From Mesobacillus subterraneus (GTDB lineage: Bacteria; Bacillota; Bacilli; Bacillales; Cytobacillaceae), in assembly GCF_020524355.2 (NCBI RefSeq), contig NZ_CP129019.1:2542001-2606000 (forward strand): a stretch of 64,000 nt of DNA, in the 5' to 3' direction. This document shows, in pieces, positions 53,375 through 62,699 of this stretch. Numbering within the stretch: the first letter of the stretch is position 1; every line of letters starts with the position of its first letter. The notes beneath the pieces are model-generated. The model ran no database searches. It saw only the letters and a program-made list of their open reading frames with translations, and was not told where the DNA came from. A program made the translations under genes and the position numbers.

Positions 53375-55009
53375 TTACATTTTTATAACTTTGTGTGTTC
53401 CATCGAATTCATAATGAAGCTTTAATAATTCAGGTATTAAACTTAAACCGTACTTATTCAAATAATAGAATGGATTCCAGACTCTTTCCTGTGGTGATCC
53501 GCCTGGTCTTAGTGCATTTTCAACTCTTGTGAACTTCCTCAGGATATGGTCATGTTTACGGCAAATGGCCTCCACGATTTTATCCTCCATGAACTCAACC
53601 TGTTTTAACAGGATGGATTCGTTCTTCTGCAGCATTGGCATCAGTACTGGGTCAATTCCGTTTGATTTTTCACGAATGACCTTATATTGATCAGCCAGTG
53701 TCATTTTTACATTCTCGAAAAGTTCTTCTACTTCACGATCCTTTAATGAATCGATAAATTTGATCTCATGCCCGTTCGTGCCTGAGATCAATACCTCTTG
53801 CAAATCAAGGTTCAATTCTTTAAGGTCAGACTCAATCGACCTTTCGAGCAGGGTGATGTTAAGTCTTGGTACAAGCGGGGGCATGTTGAGACCGAAATGT
53901 TCAAAAACGAGTTTCAATTCAGCCCAATAGGCAATTTCACCAGGGCCTCCAATGAACGCCAGTGTTGGGAAAAGCAACTCCTGCATTAACGGACGAGTGA
54001 CAACATTATTGCTTAGCTTCTCAGGATATTCGTTCGCAATCTCCACCAGTTCATCATATGTGAAGGTGACTTCACCATTCTTACCTGAAAATCCTCCACT
54101 TTGTGGGTCAAATTGGAGTAAAATCCGTTCATTTACTTTTTCATCGTAATAGAAAAGGTTCGCAGCATTCTCGGTAATTTCGATCATATTAGCAAATCCT
54201 GCCGAGATTGTCTGTTCTTGCTGTTCAAGTACAGCAGTGGTAATTTCACGATGGTTCTTTATTTGATTGATGAAGTATTCTTTTTCAAGCCTGCGCAGTT
54301 CTTTATTTCCTGAATCCACAATCAGCAAACCTGAGTCCTTGAAAAGCTCCATGATAATCATCGCAAAAAAATCAACAAATGATTCGGCTTTCTCCAAAGA
54401 TTCTAAAGCAAATGCCAATACTTCTTTCGTGTGCTTTGTTTCTCCATAGGTTTCCATGATTTCTTCAACCCAGGAATAGCATAGGTCCCTGTTGATACAA
54501 ACTTCTGAAATCATTTTTTTCTCTAGATTCCTTTCAGGATAAACCCACTTTTCCTGCTTATTGTCATTCATGACGTAGACATGGTTAACTTCCTGATAAT
54601 CATGGTCTTCTCCAGCAATCCAAAATACGGGTACGACTGGAATTCCCAGCTCTGCCTCTTTTTGTTCAGCAAGCTTGATAATCGATATCACTTTATGAAT
54701 AGTATATAGCGGTCCAGTCAGAATACCTGCCTGCTGTCCTCCGATGACTGCTACGCTATTTTCTTTTCTGAGCTTTTCAATATTACCATTGATTTTGTCA
54801 GACTTGGCAAAACGGGTCATGAAGAACTGAATATGGTCTGCAAGCTCATTCCTCATAAAGCTTCTATTTTTCAATTCATCAAGGCGATGAATATAACAGT
54901 TTTTGTCTGTAAAATTGTAATGAAAGAAGCTCTGCAATTCAGGGCTTCCAGCCAGGTAATCTGTCGCAAACCGGTTTGCTGCCGGAAGAGAGAGATTCAA
55001 CATCTCCAT
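53375..55009 (-). CDS. bshC: Bacillithiol biosynthesis cysteine-adding enzyme
   Basis: 544 aa (yllA; B. subtilis BshC is 539). Family motifs: VIGGQQAGILTGPLYTIHKV near residue 90, then VFWIAGEDHDYQEVNHV, the HIGH-like segment. Then FPTLAFIGGPGEIAYWAELK and the C-terminal NPFYYLNKYG. A coiled coil spans about 420-480. It ligates Cys to GlcN-malate in the last step of bacillithiol synthesis. ATG at 55009 has AAAGGAAG upstream. Confidence 0.95.
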   Translation of the reverse strand: MEMLNLSLPAANRFATDYLAGSPELQSFFHYNFTDKNCYIHRLDELKNRSFMRNELADHIQFFMTRFAKSDKINGNIEKLRKENSVAVIGGQQAGILTGPLYTIHKVISIIKLAEQKEAELGIPVVPVFWIAGEDHDYQEVNHVYVMNDNKQEKWVYPERNLEKKMISEVCINRDLCYSWVEEIMETYGETKHTKEVLAFALESLEKAESFVDFFAMIIMELFKDSGLLIVDSGNKELRRLEKEYFINQIKNHREITTAVLEQQEQTISAGFANMIEITENAANLFYYDEKVNERILLQFDPQSGGFSGKNGEVTFTYDELVEIANEYPEKLSNNVVTRPLMQELLFPTLAFIGGPGEIAYWAELKLVFEHFGLNMPPLVPRLNITLLERSIESDLKELNLDLQEVLISGTNGHEIKFIDSLKDREVEELFENVKMTLADQYKVIREKSNGIDPVLMPMLQKNESILLKQVEFMEDKIVEAICRKHDHILRKFTRVENALRPGGSPQERVWNPFYYLNKYGLSLIPELLKLHYEFDGTHKVIKM

Positions 55010-55231
55010 TCACTTGTACTTCCTTTCTCTTAGGCAATTTTCACTGTTATGAGTATAGCATTGTTTGAAATGAAAAGAAAAAAACTTTGCTTTACGAAAT
55101 TTCTAAAATCAAGATTTTCATAATGATTTGTATCACTTTGCACTTTCGCTAGCCATGTCTGTTTTAACTACAATGGTTTCTTGACAGCTTTGGCTTCTTC
55201 ACAACGCCTTTACAACTTTTTTCTAAACAAT

Positions 55232-55266
55232 AAAAAATGCTGGACCTTCTAAAGGACGGTCCAACA
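55232..55266 (-). terminator. Intrinsic terminator of the DUF3397 gene
   Basis: Stem TGTTGGACC / GGTCCAGCA with an 11-nt loop, then TTTTTTA on the minus strand. The remainder of the gap up to bshC (55010-55231) shows no gene. Confidence 0.88.
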
Positions 55267-55271
55267 CCAGA

Positions 55272-55664
55272 TTAAGCGAACAAAAATGTAAGGCGCTTAA
55301 CCAAACCATATAAAACTAGGACGATGTATGCTGAAAAGAAAAGCAGGAAATTTAAGCGCCAAAACCCCTTAAACACTTTTGGCAACAATATTTCCTCTTT
55401 AAATTTCCAATGAATCCACACAAATATAGCCGCAAGCCCAAACAAGATGATCAAAATCAGCCAGAGGAAGGACTTTTCCCAAATAGTGATGATCAAAAAA
55501 TGAACAGACAGCACCAGTAAAAAGGTGCTGAAATCAATTGCCGTATTGACTGAACGCCGATGATTGCCTGTGATTTGCTTACTGATGATGAACACAGCGA
55601 GGTAGCCAATCATTGGAACTGTAATCAATGCGGCAACAAGCGCGGAGAATAATCCCGACATCAT
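55272..55664 (-). CDS. DUF3397 family membrane protein
   Basis: 130 aa from the ATG at 55664 behind GGGAGG (a second ATG follows at once). Four hydrophobic helices, at about 3-22, 42-60, 64-84 and 100-122. A conserved ISKQITGNHRRSVNTAID segment lies between helices 1 and 2. Function unknown. Overlaps ylbQ as ATGA, so it is co-translated with it. Confidence 0.85.
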   Translation of the reverse strand: MMSGLFSALVAALITVPMIGYLAVFIISKQITGNHRRSVNTAIDFSTFLLVLSVHFLIITIWEKSFLWLILIILFGLAAIFVWIHWKFKEEILLPKVFKGFWRLNFLLFFSAYIVLVLYGLVKRLTFLFA

Positions 55665-56557
55665 GCTCCCTCCCTTTCGTGCTCCTTCCCCTTGATGCAA
55701 TGATAATAATTATGTATTAATGGAGCTTTTATATTTTTGCTGTTAGATAAGTCGAGCAAATACCCGAGGATGGCGTCAATTTCAGTTTGTCGGCCATTTT
55801 CAATATCTTTAAACATGGATGAATGGTTATTTGCTGTTTTTTCGCAAACTGTCATTAGATTTTTGAAGTACTGTTCCCGATTAGGCAAATCAAGTACATA
55901 GGCACACTCATCAAACATTTGCTTAAAAATTTCAAAGTAAGATGGATTGTGGATCAGCTCGCCATTTTTAACTTTAAGAATTGCTGTCAATGGATTAATT
56001 ACCGAATTGACCACCAGCTTCTTGATTAGCATCTCCTTGAAATCCGGTTCAATGATAAACGGAAAACCCGAAGGTGATATAGTAGATAATTCTCTAAGAA
56101 GGTCATCTTCTCCTTTAAATATCGCAGTTCTTGTTACACCCAATCCATTATGCTGAACTGTAAAGCCGTTCTTTCTTACAGCTCCGTGTTCAACGGATCC
56201 CACATAAACTTCAGGTGTTTCCAATTCAGAAAGCAGTTTGATATGGCTATAGCCATTTTGCAGAAAAAGGATGCTTCCTTTCGCTTTATCTTTTAGATCA
56301 GATATTAAACCATCCAGCTGGTATTGCTTTACCGCAACAACTGTTAAATCATCGTTCCCCTTCCATTCGTGGATTGGGACAGCAGTTACCTTTGCAGGAG
56401 TATGCTCTATTCCACTTTTTACAAGATGAAGACCATTTTCGTTAATTGAGTCTGCTTGTTCCCGTGTCCTTGTGTATATGGAAACATCACTACCCATGCT
56501 CAGGTAATAAGAGAATAATAAACCTACTGATCCGCCGCCGATTATTCCTATTTTCAT
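55661..56557 (-). CDS. ylbQ: 2-dehydropantoate 2-reductase family protein
   Basis: 298 aa. N-terminal NADP Rossmann motif IGIIGGGSVGLLFSYYL, VVAVKQYQLD, and the C-terminal helical ketopantoate reductase domain with KKLVVNSVINPLTAIL. Family reaction is ketopantoate to pantoate in CoA synthesis. B. subtilis has this paralogue besides ilvC/panE activity, so the true substrate is uncertain. Confidence 0.9.
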   Translation of the reverse strand: MKIGIIGGGSVGLLFSYYLSMGSDVSIYTRTREQADSINENGLHLVKSGIEHTPAKVTAVPIHEWKGNDDLTVVAVKQYQLDGLISDLKDKAKGSILFLQNGYSHIKLLSELETPEVYVGSVEHGAVRKNGFTVQHNGLGVTRTAIFKGEDDLLRELSTISPSGFPFIIEPDFKEMLIKKLVVNSVINPLTAILKVKNGELIHNPSYFEIFKQMFDECAYVLDLPNREQYFKNLMTVCEKTANNHSSMFKDIENGRQTEIDAILGYLLDLSNSKNIKAPLIHNYYHCIKGKEHEREGA

Positions 56558-56749
56558 AAAGACCCCTTATCCTGCCCTTAAAAAACAACTAAGAACATTC
56601 GTGCTTTTATATTGAAAAATCTATTATATTTAACACCGATATAACAATGACTTTAGTCATATTTTAGCAGAAACAATTGCTTGTTAGGAAGAAGGGATTA
56701 TGGTTATTTGAATTAATTTTGATAGAACATTATCTTTTCCCCAGTAAAA

Positions 56750-56782
56750 ACAAAAACGGAGACCCAATAGGATCTCCATTTT
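56750..56782 (-). terminator. Intrinsic terminator of the carboxylase operon
   Basis: AAAATGGAGATCC / GGGTCTCCGTTTT stem with short loop and flanking T tract on the minus strand. Bidirectional in appearance. Between 56558 and 56749 no gene is seen. Confidence 0.8.
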
Positions 56783-56835
56783 GTTTTTATGCAGGGTAAA
56801 ATAATTGCGATGTAGGTAACTATATGGGTTGTCTT

Positions 56836-56884
56836 AATCCAGCTCCAGCGCTTGTCGGGGCTGAACGAGGCGCTTGCGCTTTTT
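56836..56884 (-). repeat. REP/MITE-like repeat, short inverted fragment
   Basis: Reads on the minus strand as AAAAGCGCAAGCGCCTCG then CCCCGACAAGCGCTGGAGCT, the head of the family plus its terminal GGAGCTGGA. It is the only copy in this orientation and ends 5 bp from the carboxyltransferase stop. Confidence 0.7.
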
Positions 56885-56888
56885 GTTT

Positions 56889-58430
56889 TTATACCGGATA
56901 TACAGGATGTTTCCTGACACTGAATTGCATATCTTTTGTTTCGTATAGCTTGAATCGGTCTATCAGTGCATTCCTCAGGTCGTTGGCTGCAACGATGTCG
57001 TCAACGATCAATTCGGAAGCGAGCTTATAGATATCGATACTTTCTTTATACTCCTGGTGCTTCTCCTGGACAAAAGCGATTTTCTCTTTAGGATCTTCAA
57101 TTTGATTGATTTTATTGGAGTATACTGCGTTAACCGCTGCTTCCGGACCCATGACCGCGATCTGCGCAGTCGGCAGGGCGATGCAGCAATCTGGTTCGAA
57201 TGCCGGTCCAGCCATTGCGTACAAACCAGCTCCATATGCCTTACGGACAATTACAGAGATTTTCGGTACGGTCGCTGAACTCATCGCAGCAATCAGCTTC
57301 GCTCCGTGACGGATGATCCCCGCTCTCTCAACCTTCGTTCCTATCATGAAGCCCGGTACATCAGCAAGGAACAGCAATGGAATATGGAAAGCATCGCAGA
57401 GCGTGATGAATTTAGCAGCCTTATCGGCAGAGTCCACGAACAATACCCCGCCCTTCACCTTCGGCTGGTTGGCAATGATTCCAACTGCCTTTCCGTCTAT
57501 ACGCGCAAGCCCAGTGATGATTTCAGGAGCGAACAGCTTTTTGATTTCAAAGAAACTTCCTTCGTCGATCAGAGCATCAATACCTTCATACATATCGAAT
57601 GGAGCATTTTGGTTCACTGGAACAATTTCTTCAAGACTTCTTCCTGCCTTGGGAGCTACTCCTTCGACCACTTCTGTCTTTGATTGGAAATTCGCAGGGA
57701 AATAGCTCAAATAGCGCTTCGCTGATTCAATGGCTTCTTCTTCGCTGTAAACGAGCATATCGCCTACACCACTGACAGAACAATGCATGCGGGCTCCGCC
57801 CATTTCCTCAAGCGTTACCTTCTCACCGATTACCTTTTCCGCCATCCTTGGTGACCCAAGATACATTGATGCATTCTGGTCAACCATGATCACGATATCG
57901 CAAAAAGCAGGGATATATGCCCCTCCGGCTGCAGAAGGACCAAAAAGGAGACAGACTTGGGGGATTACCCCAGATAATTTCACCTGATTGTAAAAGATCT
58001 TGCCTGCTCCCCTTCTGTTAGGGAACATATCAAGCTGGTCAGTAATCCTGGCTCCGGCAGAATCCACGAGGTACAGCAATGGCACTTTCAGCTTTTCAGC
58101 TGTTTCCTGGACTCTAATGATCTTCTCAACAGTCCTGGCGCCCCATGACCCGGCTTTTATTGTTGAATCATTCGCCATTACACATACTGTTTGCCCGTCT
58201 ATTTTTCCAATCGCTGTAACGACACCATCTGCGGGAAGGTCACCAGCCTGGAAGTTGGCGAATTTGCCATCTTCTTCATAGACTCCGTCGTCAAATAATA
58301 GATTCAAGCGCTCACGCACAAATAATTTATTTTGCTCTGCCAGCTTTTCATGGTATTTCGGTTGTCCACCAGCCTCGATTTTTTGAACCTTTTCCTGCAA
58401 CGAATCAGTTAAAGTCTTCGCGGTAGTCAT
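56889..58430 (-). CDS. Acyl-CoA carboxylase carboxyltransferase subunit (YngE/PccB type)
   Basis: 513 aa with fused N and C carboxyltransferase halves (crotonase-like folds at about 25-260 and 275-500). Motifs include SAGARITDQLDMF, GPSAAGGAYIPAFCD and the acyl-CoA pocket DVPGFMIGTKVERAGIIRHGA (quoted in parts DVPGFMIGTK and ERAGIIRHGA). Transfers CO2 from biotin to acetyl-, propionyl- or methylcrotonyl-CoA; specificity cannot be read safely. It forms an operon with the biotin carrier and biotin carboxylase, an arrangement matching B. subtilis yngH-yngHB-yngE but here inserted between rsfA/ylbP and ylbQ. AAGGAGGAG precedes the ATG. Confidence 0.9.
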   Translation of the reverse strand: MTTAKTLTDSLQEKVQKIEAGGQPKYHEKLAEQNKLFVRERLNLLFDDGVYEEDGKFANFQAGDLPADGVVTAIGKIDGQTVCVMANDSTIKAGSWGARTVEKIIRVQETAEKLKVPLLYLVDSAGARITDQLDMFPNRRGAGKIFYNQVKLSGVIPQVCLLFGPSAAGGAYIPAFCDIVIMVDQNASMYLGSPRMAEKVIGEKVTLEEMGGARMHCSVSGVGDMLVYSEEEAIESAKRYLSYFPANFQSKTEVVEGVAPKAGRSLEEIVPVNQNAPFDMYEGIDALIDEGSFFEIKKLFAPEIITGLARIDGKAVGIIANQPKVKGGVLFVDSADKAAKFITLCDAFHIPLLFLADVPGFMIGTKVERAGIIRHGAKLIAAMSSATVPKISVIVRKAYGAGLYAMAGPAFEPDCCIALPTAQIAVMGPEAAVNAVYSNKINQIEDPKEKIAFVQEKHQEYKESIDIYKLASELIVDDIVAANDLRNALIDRFKLYETKDMQFSVRKHPVYPV

Positions 58431-58451
58431 TCTACTCCTCCTTAAAATCTA

Positions 58452-58664
58452 TTATTCTAGTACAAGCAGAACATCGCCTTCGTTGACAAAGTCTCCGATG
58501 TTTACCTTTACTTCAGCAACACTTCCTGCCCCGTGGCTTTCTACAGGGATTTCCATCTTCATTGATTCAAGCATAAGGACTTCCTGCCCTTCTGAAACCG
58601 TATCTCCTGCAGCTACCATCACATTAAGTACTGTACCTGCCATATTTGCTGTAATTTCTTTCAT
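58452..58664 (-). CDS. Biotin/lipoyl attachment carrier protein
   Basis: 70 aa, a single lipoyl/biotinyl domain. The biotinylated Lys is in LESMKMEIPVES. Flanking MAGTVLNVMVAAGDTV and GDFVNEGDVLLVLE complete the beta barrel. Matches yngHB. Carries carboxybiotin between the adjacent carboxylase and transferase. Confidence 0.92.
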   Translation of the reverse strand: MKEITANMAGTVLNVMVAAGDTVSEGQEVLMLESMKMEIPVESHGAGSVAEVKVNIGDFVNEGDVLLVLE

Positions 58665-58678
58665 GTTCTCTTCCTCCT

Positions 58679-60022
58679 CTATTTAGATGCCATTTTTCTT
58701 TCTGTTAAGTACGCTGTAGTATAATTGCCTGATTTGAAGCCCTCTTCATTTAATATCTCCGCGAACAGTGGCGCATTGGATTTGATGCCTTCAAGCTTCA
58801 GAGTCGCGAAGAATTCCTGTCCTAGCTGGATCGCTTCTTCACGGCTGTTTCCCCCTACTATGCACTTAGCAACCATAGGGTCATAAAAAGGGGTTACCGT
58901 TGAACCGGATTCATAGCCAGAATCGACCCGGACGCCTTCTGCCTCAATCCAAGAGAACTCACTGATTTTTCCAGGAGACGGGAGGAACCTAACTGGATCC
59001 TCGGCATACAAACGGAATTCAATGGACCACCCTTTCTTTTCGATCCCATCCTGGAGCAGAGGCAATTGTTCACCACGAGCGACAAGAAGCTGCCACTTAA
59101 CAAGGTCCAGACCTGTGATGGTTTCTGTGACTGGATGTTCGACCTGCAGTCTTGTATTCATTTCAAGGAAATAAAAGTTTTCGTTCTCATCAACAATGAA
59201 TTCCACAGTTCCAGCATTCACATAGTCCACTGCTTTAGCGGCCTTTACAGCTGTTTCATACATCTTCTGCCGTGCTTCTTCTTTCAGGAACGGTGAAGGT
59301 GCCTCTTCAATCACTTTTTGGTGTCGGCGCTGGATGGAACAATCACGTTCGAACATATGTACATGGTTGCCATAGGTATCGCCAAAAATCTGTACCTCGA
59401 CATGCCGGGCATTTTTGATGTATTTTTCAATGAATACTTCATCAGAACCAAAGTAAGCCTTTGCTCTGCCCTTTGTAGAATCAAAATTCTTAGCGAGCGC
59501 TTGCTCATTTTCACAAAGCACCATGCCAATGCCTCCGCCGCCCCCGCTCGCCTTTAGCATCACAGGGTAGCCGATTTCTTCTGCAAGCGTAATTGCATCC
59601 TCCAGCGTTTTCAAACCCTGGTCACTTCCAGGAACGACTGGTACACCCGCTGCTTCCATCGTCGATCTAGCAACGATTTTATCGCCCATTTTTTCAATCG
59701 TATCCGGAGCAGGACCAATGAAAGTCAAACCTGCTTCCTTCACTTTCCGGGCAAACTCTGCATTTTCTGATAAAAATCCATAACCAGGATGGATGCCATC
59801 CACCTTTTCTTCCTGTGCGATTCTTAGAATTTCTTCTGCATTGAGATATGATTTTTGTACAGGCGGCTCGCCAATCCGGTAAGCGCAATCAGCTTCTTTT
59901 ACAAAAGGCAGCTCTTTATCCGCATCAGAATAAACTGCTACTGTTTTCACTCCAAGATCACGGCAAGATTTGATAATGCGAAGCGCAATTTCTCCTCTGT
60001 TTGCAATTAATATTTTTTGCAT
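58679..60022 (-). CDS. Biotin carboxylase subunit of acyl-CoA carboxylase
   Basis: 447 aa ATP-grasp enzyme. N-terminal ILIANRGEIALRIIKSCRDLG, glycine loop KASGGGGGIGM, metal site FLEMNTRLQVEHPVTE and the biotin carboxylase C-domain with RLYAEDP. Length and order fit YngH rather than a fused alpha subunit, since biotin is on the separate small protein. First gene of a three-gene operon behind AAAGGGGA. A second accC is likely elsewhere for fatty acid synthesis. Confidence 0.92.
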   Translation of the reverse strand: MQKILIANRGEIALRIIKSCRDLGVKTVAVYSDADKELPFVKEADCAYRIGEPPVQKSYLNAEEILRIAQEEKVDGIHPGYGFLSENAEFARKVKEAGLTFIGPAPDTIEKMGDKIVARSTMEAAGVPVVPGSDQGLKTLEDAITLAEEIGYPVMLKASGGGGGIGMVLCENEQALAKNFDSTKGRAKAYFGSDEVFIEKYIKNARHVEVQIFGDTYGNHVHMFERDCSIQRRHQKVIEEAPSPFLKEEARQKMYETAVKAAKAVDYVNAGTVEFIVDENENFYFLEMNTRLQVEHPVTETITGLDLVKWQLLVARGEQLPLLQDGIEKKGWSIEFRLYAEDPVRFLPSPGKISEFSWIEAEGVRVDSGYESGSTVTPFYDPMVAKCIVGGNSREEAIQLGQEFFATLKLEGIKSNAPLFAEILNEEGFKSGNYTTAYLTERKMASK

Positions 60023-60258
60023 GCTATTTCCCCTTTCCCGTAAAAAAATACGCTCACTATATAAAATTCTACAATATTCTGTATATTTCCTGCAAAAAAT
60101 GGAACCGCTTTCTAAAAATCAAATGCAGAATTTTTCATGTTTTTATAATATAATAAAAATAGGCTATAAAAAACAAATATATTCAGCTGCTTTTAAATAT
60201 TCCATATTTCGGGTAAATACAAAATGAATTATTGGCGGCTTGATTGGGGGATTGTTTT

Positions 60259-60732
60259 ATGGTGAATAAAGTGGAGAAACTGAAAATCAATTATAAGACA
60301 TTAGAAGAATTCAAGAAATTCAAAGAGTATGACCACCAGGAGCTTTCGATGCTTGAGGACTTGGAAGCGAACATTGTTGAAAATGATAGCGATTCACCGT
60401 TCTACGGAATCTATTTCGGCGACAAGCTTGTTGCCCGCATGAGCCTTTACCAGGTGAAGAAGCAATTTGACCGTTATTTCGAGCCTCCCCAGGATTATCT
60501 TGAGCTTTGGAAGTTAGAAGTACTTCCAAATTACCAGGGCAACGGCTATGGAAAAGCACTTGTTGAATTCGCGAAAAGTTATGGTCTGCCAATCAAAACA
60601 AATCCTAGAGTAAAATCACAGGACTTTTGGGATAAGATGGGCTTCACGCCAGTTCATTATGATGTAGAAAGAGACCGTGGCGAGAATCCGCTTGTCTGGT
60701 ATCCGGCTGGTGTAACTGAGCAATTGCAGTAA
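60259..60732 (+). CDS. ylbP: YlbP family GNAT N-acetyltransferase
   Basis: 157 aa from the ATG at 60259 (MVNKVEKLKINYKTLEEFKK) behind GGGGGA; the frame starts five codons earlier without a ribosome site. GNAT fold with the acetyl-CoA loop LPNYQGNGYGKAL and the strand YGIYFGDKLVARMSLYQV. Strongly similar to B. subtilis YlbP; substrate unknown. Divergent from the carboxylase operon. The 236 bp before it are AT-rich, with no promoter I can name. Confidence 0.93.
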   Translation: MVNKVEKLKINYKTLEEFKKFKEYDHQELSMLEDLEANIVENDSDSPFYGIYFGDKLVARMSLYQVKKQFDRYFEPPQDYLELWKLEVLPNYQGNGYGKALVEFAKSYGLPIKTNPRVKSQDFWDKMGFTPVHYDVERDRGENPLVWYPAGVTEQLQ

Positions 60733-60741
60733 TTTTTTTAA

Positions 60742-60774
60742 AAATAGCGCCTGCCATTCCGGCAGGCGCTATTT
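60742..60774. terminator. Bidirectional terminator between ylbP and rsfA
   Basis: 14-bp perfect stem AAATAGCGCCTGCC / GGCAGGCGCTATTT with a 5-nt loop, between convergent genes. The T-rich stretch on the minus side (TTTTAAAAAAATT) suits rsfA as well. Confidence 0.85.
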
Positions 60775-60779
60775 ATCGG

Positions 60780-61412
60780 CTATTTTTCAACCTTCTCCAG
60801 AGATCCCTTTCCCTCAACCTGAAAGTTCATTTTTTGCTGATTTTCATCGCTTTTTGAGGTTACTCTTTTTTTGGCGCGATCCATGATGTCAATCAAAGCA
60901 CGATAATCTTCTTCCATGGAACGCAACTGTGTTTCTAATTTTTCATTTTCAGCAGACAAGTAATAGATTTGCTTTTCTAACCCGCGGATTTTTTCTTTTT
61001 GCACATCCTGACTATTTGCAGCTGCAGCTTTTTCATAGAGATCATCAAGATATTGCTTTACTACTTCTATGTTAAGGTTGGAACGCTTTTCTTCTTGTTT
61101 TAAAGGCACTCTTGGCGCATCGCTTACTGGTGCCGGTGCCGGTGTCGGTGCTGCTTCTGACTTCTCTTGTGTCTTTGTCTGTTTTTTCGCTTCCTTCCGC
61201 TGCTTTTTCGCCAGCTCAATACCAGATTTATATTGTTTTCTTACATAGGAATTCCAGCGAAAACCACAAGCTGCAGCAGTCCTCGAAAGCTGCTTTCCTA
61301 CTTCTTCAAACGCTTTCAATTGAGTACCGCCTTCTCGAATATTTCTTAATACCACTTCAGCAAGCAATAAATCTTCATCCTGTGACCAGGCATCCTGTCG
61401 GGTTAATGGCAT
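60780..61412 (-). CDS. rsfA: RsfA family prespore transcriptional regulator
   Basis: 210 aa from the ATG at 61412 ([20 protein letters not shown]) behind GGAGGGA. N-terminal Myb/SANT-like domain (about 5-65, with [18 protein letters not shown]), a Pro/Ala-rich linker (about 88-100), and a C-terminal coiled coil (about 135-180). In B. subtilis RsfA (ywfN) and its paralogue YlbO tune sigma-F-dependent genes in the forespore; this position corresponds to ylbO. Confidence 0.88.
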   Translation of the reverse strand: MPLTRQDAWSQDEDLLLAEVVLRNIREGGTQLKAFEEVGKQLSRTAAACGFRWNSYVRKQYKSGIELAKKQRKEAKKQTKTQEKSEAAPTPAPAPVSDAPRVPLKQEEKRSNLNIEVVKQYLDDLYEKAAAANSQDVQKEKIRGLEKQIYYLSAENEKLETQLRSMEEDYRALIDIMDRAKKRVTSKSDENQQKMNFQVEGKGSLEKVEK

Positions 61413-61491
61413 CAATAAATCCCTCCTACTGTTTTTTATTCATTCATATGCATCTAATAGGAAAGATAGACTGATAACACCTAATACCCTG

Positions 61492-62262
61492 CTAATTATT
61501 TTTATTTTTTTTCATCATGAATTCGTCCACTTTTTTGTGGTGAGCATCACCCTCCCACAAGACAGCACATCTTCGTGCCTCCTCTTCCATCCTTTCTTTC
61601 ATCGATAATAGCTTCCATTTTTTATTTAACATCGTTTTATACGCTTCTAATACAGTTGTCTCTTTATGCAGGCTTCCATTCATAAATGAGAGACAGGCAT
61701 CTATCGGAGGATCATTATAAATTTGGTGGATGAAACCAAATTCTCTAAGTTCCTCAGCAGTGTATATTTTTGCATCAAGGAGCATTTTCATCGCAATAGG
61801 CTGTGGAAGTTTTTCAAAGAGAATCGATCCTCCTCCCCAGCCGGTTGTGATGGCGAGGTTCCCCTGAACAAATCCAGCTCTCATTCCATCTCTTCCAATC
61901 CGAAAGTCGCAGGCAGAAGCAATTTCACATCCTCCGCCTACTGCAGAACCATTTAGAATGGCAATAGTTGGTTTCGGGAGGACTAGGAGGTTATATAAAA
62001 TCCCCGCCATCCTTGAGAGCATTTCAAACGCCTGAGCCTCTGTTTTTAAACAATGGAAGGCGGATAAATCCCCACCAGAACAAAATGCCTGGTCACCTGC
62101 CCCTGTAATGGCAAAGACTTTAACATCATTTTCTGCAGCCATATCCATCGCTGTTTCAAGCCCGGACATTATTTCATAGTTTATGGCATTTCTCCTATCA
62201 GGCCTGTTGATGGTAAAAAGCAGCACACCATTTTTTTCTTTTGAAATTATGTATGAATCCAT
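61492..62262 (-). CDS. Enoyl-CoA hydratase/isomerase family protein
   Basis: 256 aa crotonase fold. The oxyanion-hole region is SGGDLSAF, followed by NGSAVGGGCEIASACDFRIG. The first catalytic Glu (GGGCE) is kept. The second, normally in FGQPE, is replaced by Asn in FVQGNLAITTGWGGG, so a classic hydratase reaction is doubtful. The GWGGG segment recalls decarboxylase-like members such as ethylmalonyl-CoA decarboxylase. It is not part of the B. subtilis ylb order. Substrate unknown. Confidence 0.82.
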   Translation of the reverse strand: MDSYIISKEKNGVLLFTINRPDRRNAINYEIMSGLETAMDMAAENDVKVFAITGAGDQAFCSGGDLSAFHCLKTEAQAFEMLSRMAGILYNLLVLPKPTIAILNGSAVGGGCEIASACDFRIGRDGMRAGFVQGNLAITTGWGGGSILFEKLPQPIAMKMLLDAKIYTAEELREFGFIHQIYNDPPIDACLSFMNGSLHKETTVLEAYKTMLNKKWKLLSMKERMEEEARRCAVLWEGDAHHKKVDEFMMKKNKNN

Positions 62263-62396
62263 TGTTTGCCTCCTCTACTTCTCGTCCAATAAATTTTATC
62301 AATTTTCTGTAGATTTAAAAAGCGCACGAGCTTCAGAATGGACTGAAATTAGTCTATTAAAGAGTACGCAGGCCAAATTGGAATAGCGCGTAAAAG

Positions 62397-62435
62397 AAAA
62401 AAAGCACAGGGATGCGAATGCATCCTGTGCTTTTC
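62397..62435 (-). terminator. Intrinsic terminator of rpmF
   Basis: Minus-strand stem AAAAGCACAGG-ATGC / GCAT-CCCTGTGCTTTT with an ATTC-type loop, then TTTTTTC. Confidence 0.9.
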
Positions 62436-62446
62436 CTTAGAAAAGA

Positions 62447-62620
62447 TTAGTTGTTTACAACTTCTTTTCCTTTGTATGTTCCGCAAGCTTTGCACACACG
62501 GTGAGCAAGTTTCATTTCACCGCAGTTAGGGCATGCTACCATACCCGGAACTTGTAACTTAAAATGAGTACGGCGTTTTCTTTTCGCAGTTTTAGACGTT
62601 CTTCTAAATGGTACAGCCAT
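62447..62620 (-). CDS. rpmF: 50S ribosomal protein L32
   Basis: 57 aa from the ATG at 62620 ([17 protein letters not shown]) behind AAGGAGGTGG. Zinc-ribbon Cys pairs CPNC and CKAC are present, so this is the zinc-binding form. A hairpin-forming GGTCCAG...GGACTGG segment lies in the ylbN-rpmF gap. Confidence 0.97.
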   Translation of the reverse strand: MAVPFRRTSKTAKRKRRTHFKLQVPGMVACPNCGEMKLAHRVCKACGTYKGKEVVNN

Positions 62621-62699
62621 TCTTCCCACCTCCTTAAAAGGAATAAGAAAGTTGATGAAGGCCAGTCCTTTTCTGGACCTCCACGCTCTTTTTTATACA

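Noticed and set aside
62641-62699. Autoregulatory leader of rpmF
   Set aside because: A modest GGTCCAG/GGACTGG hairpin exists, but there is no recognisable ribosomal-protein binding motif.
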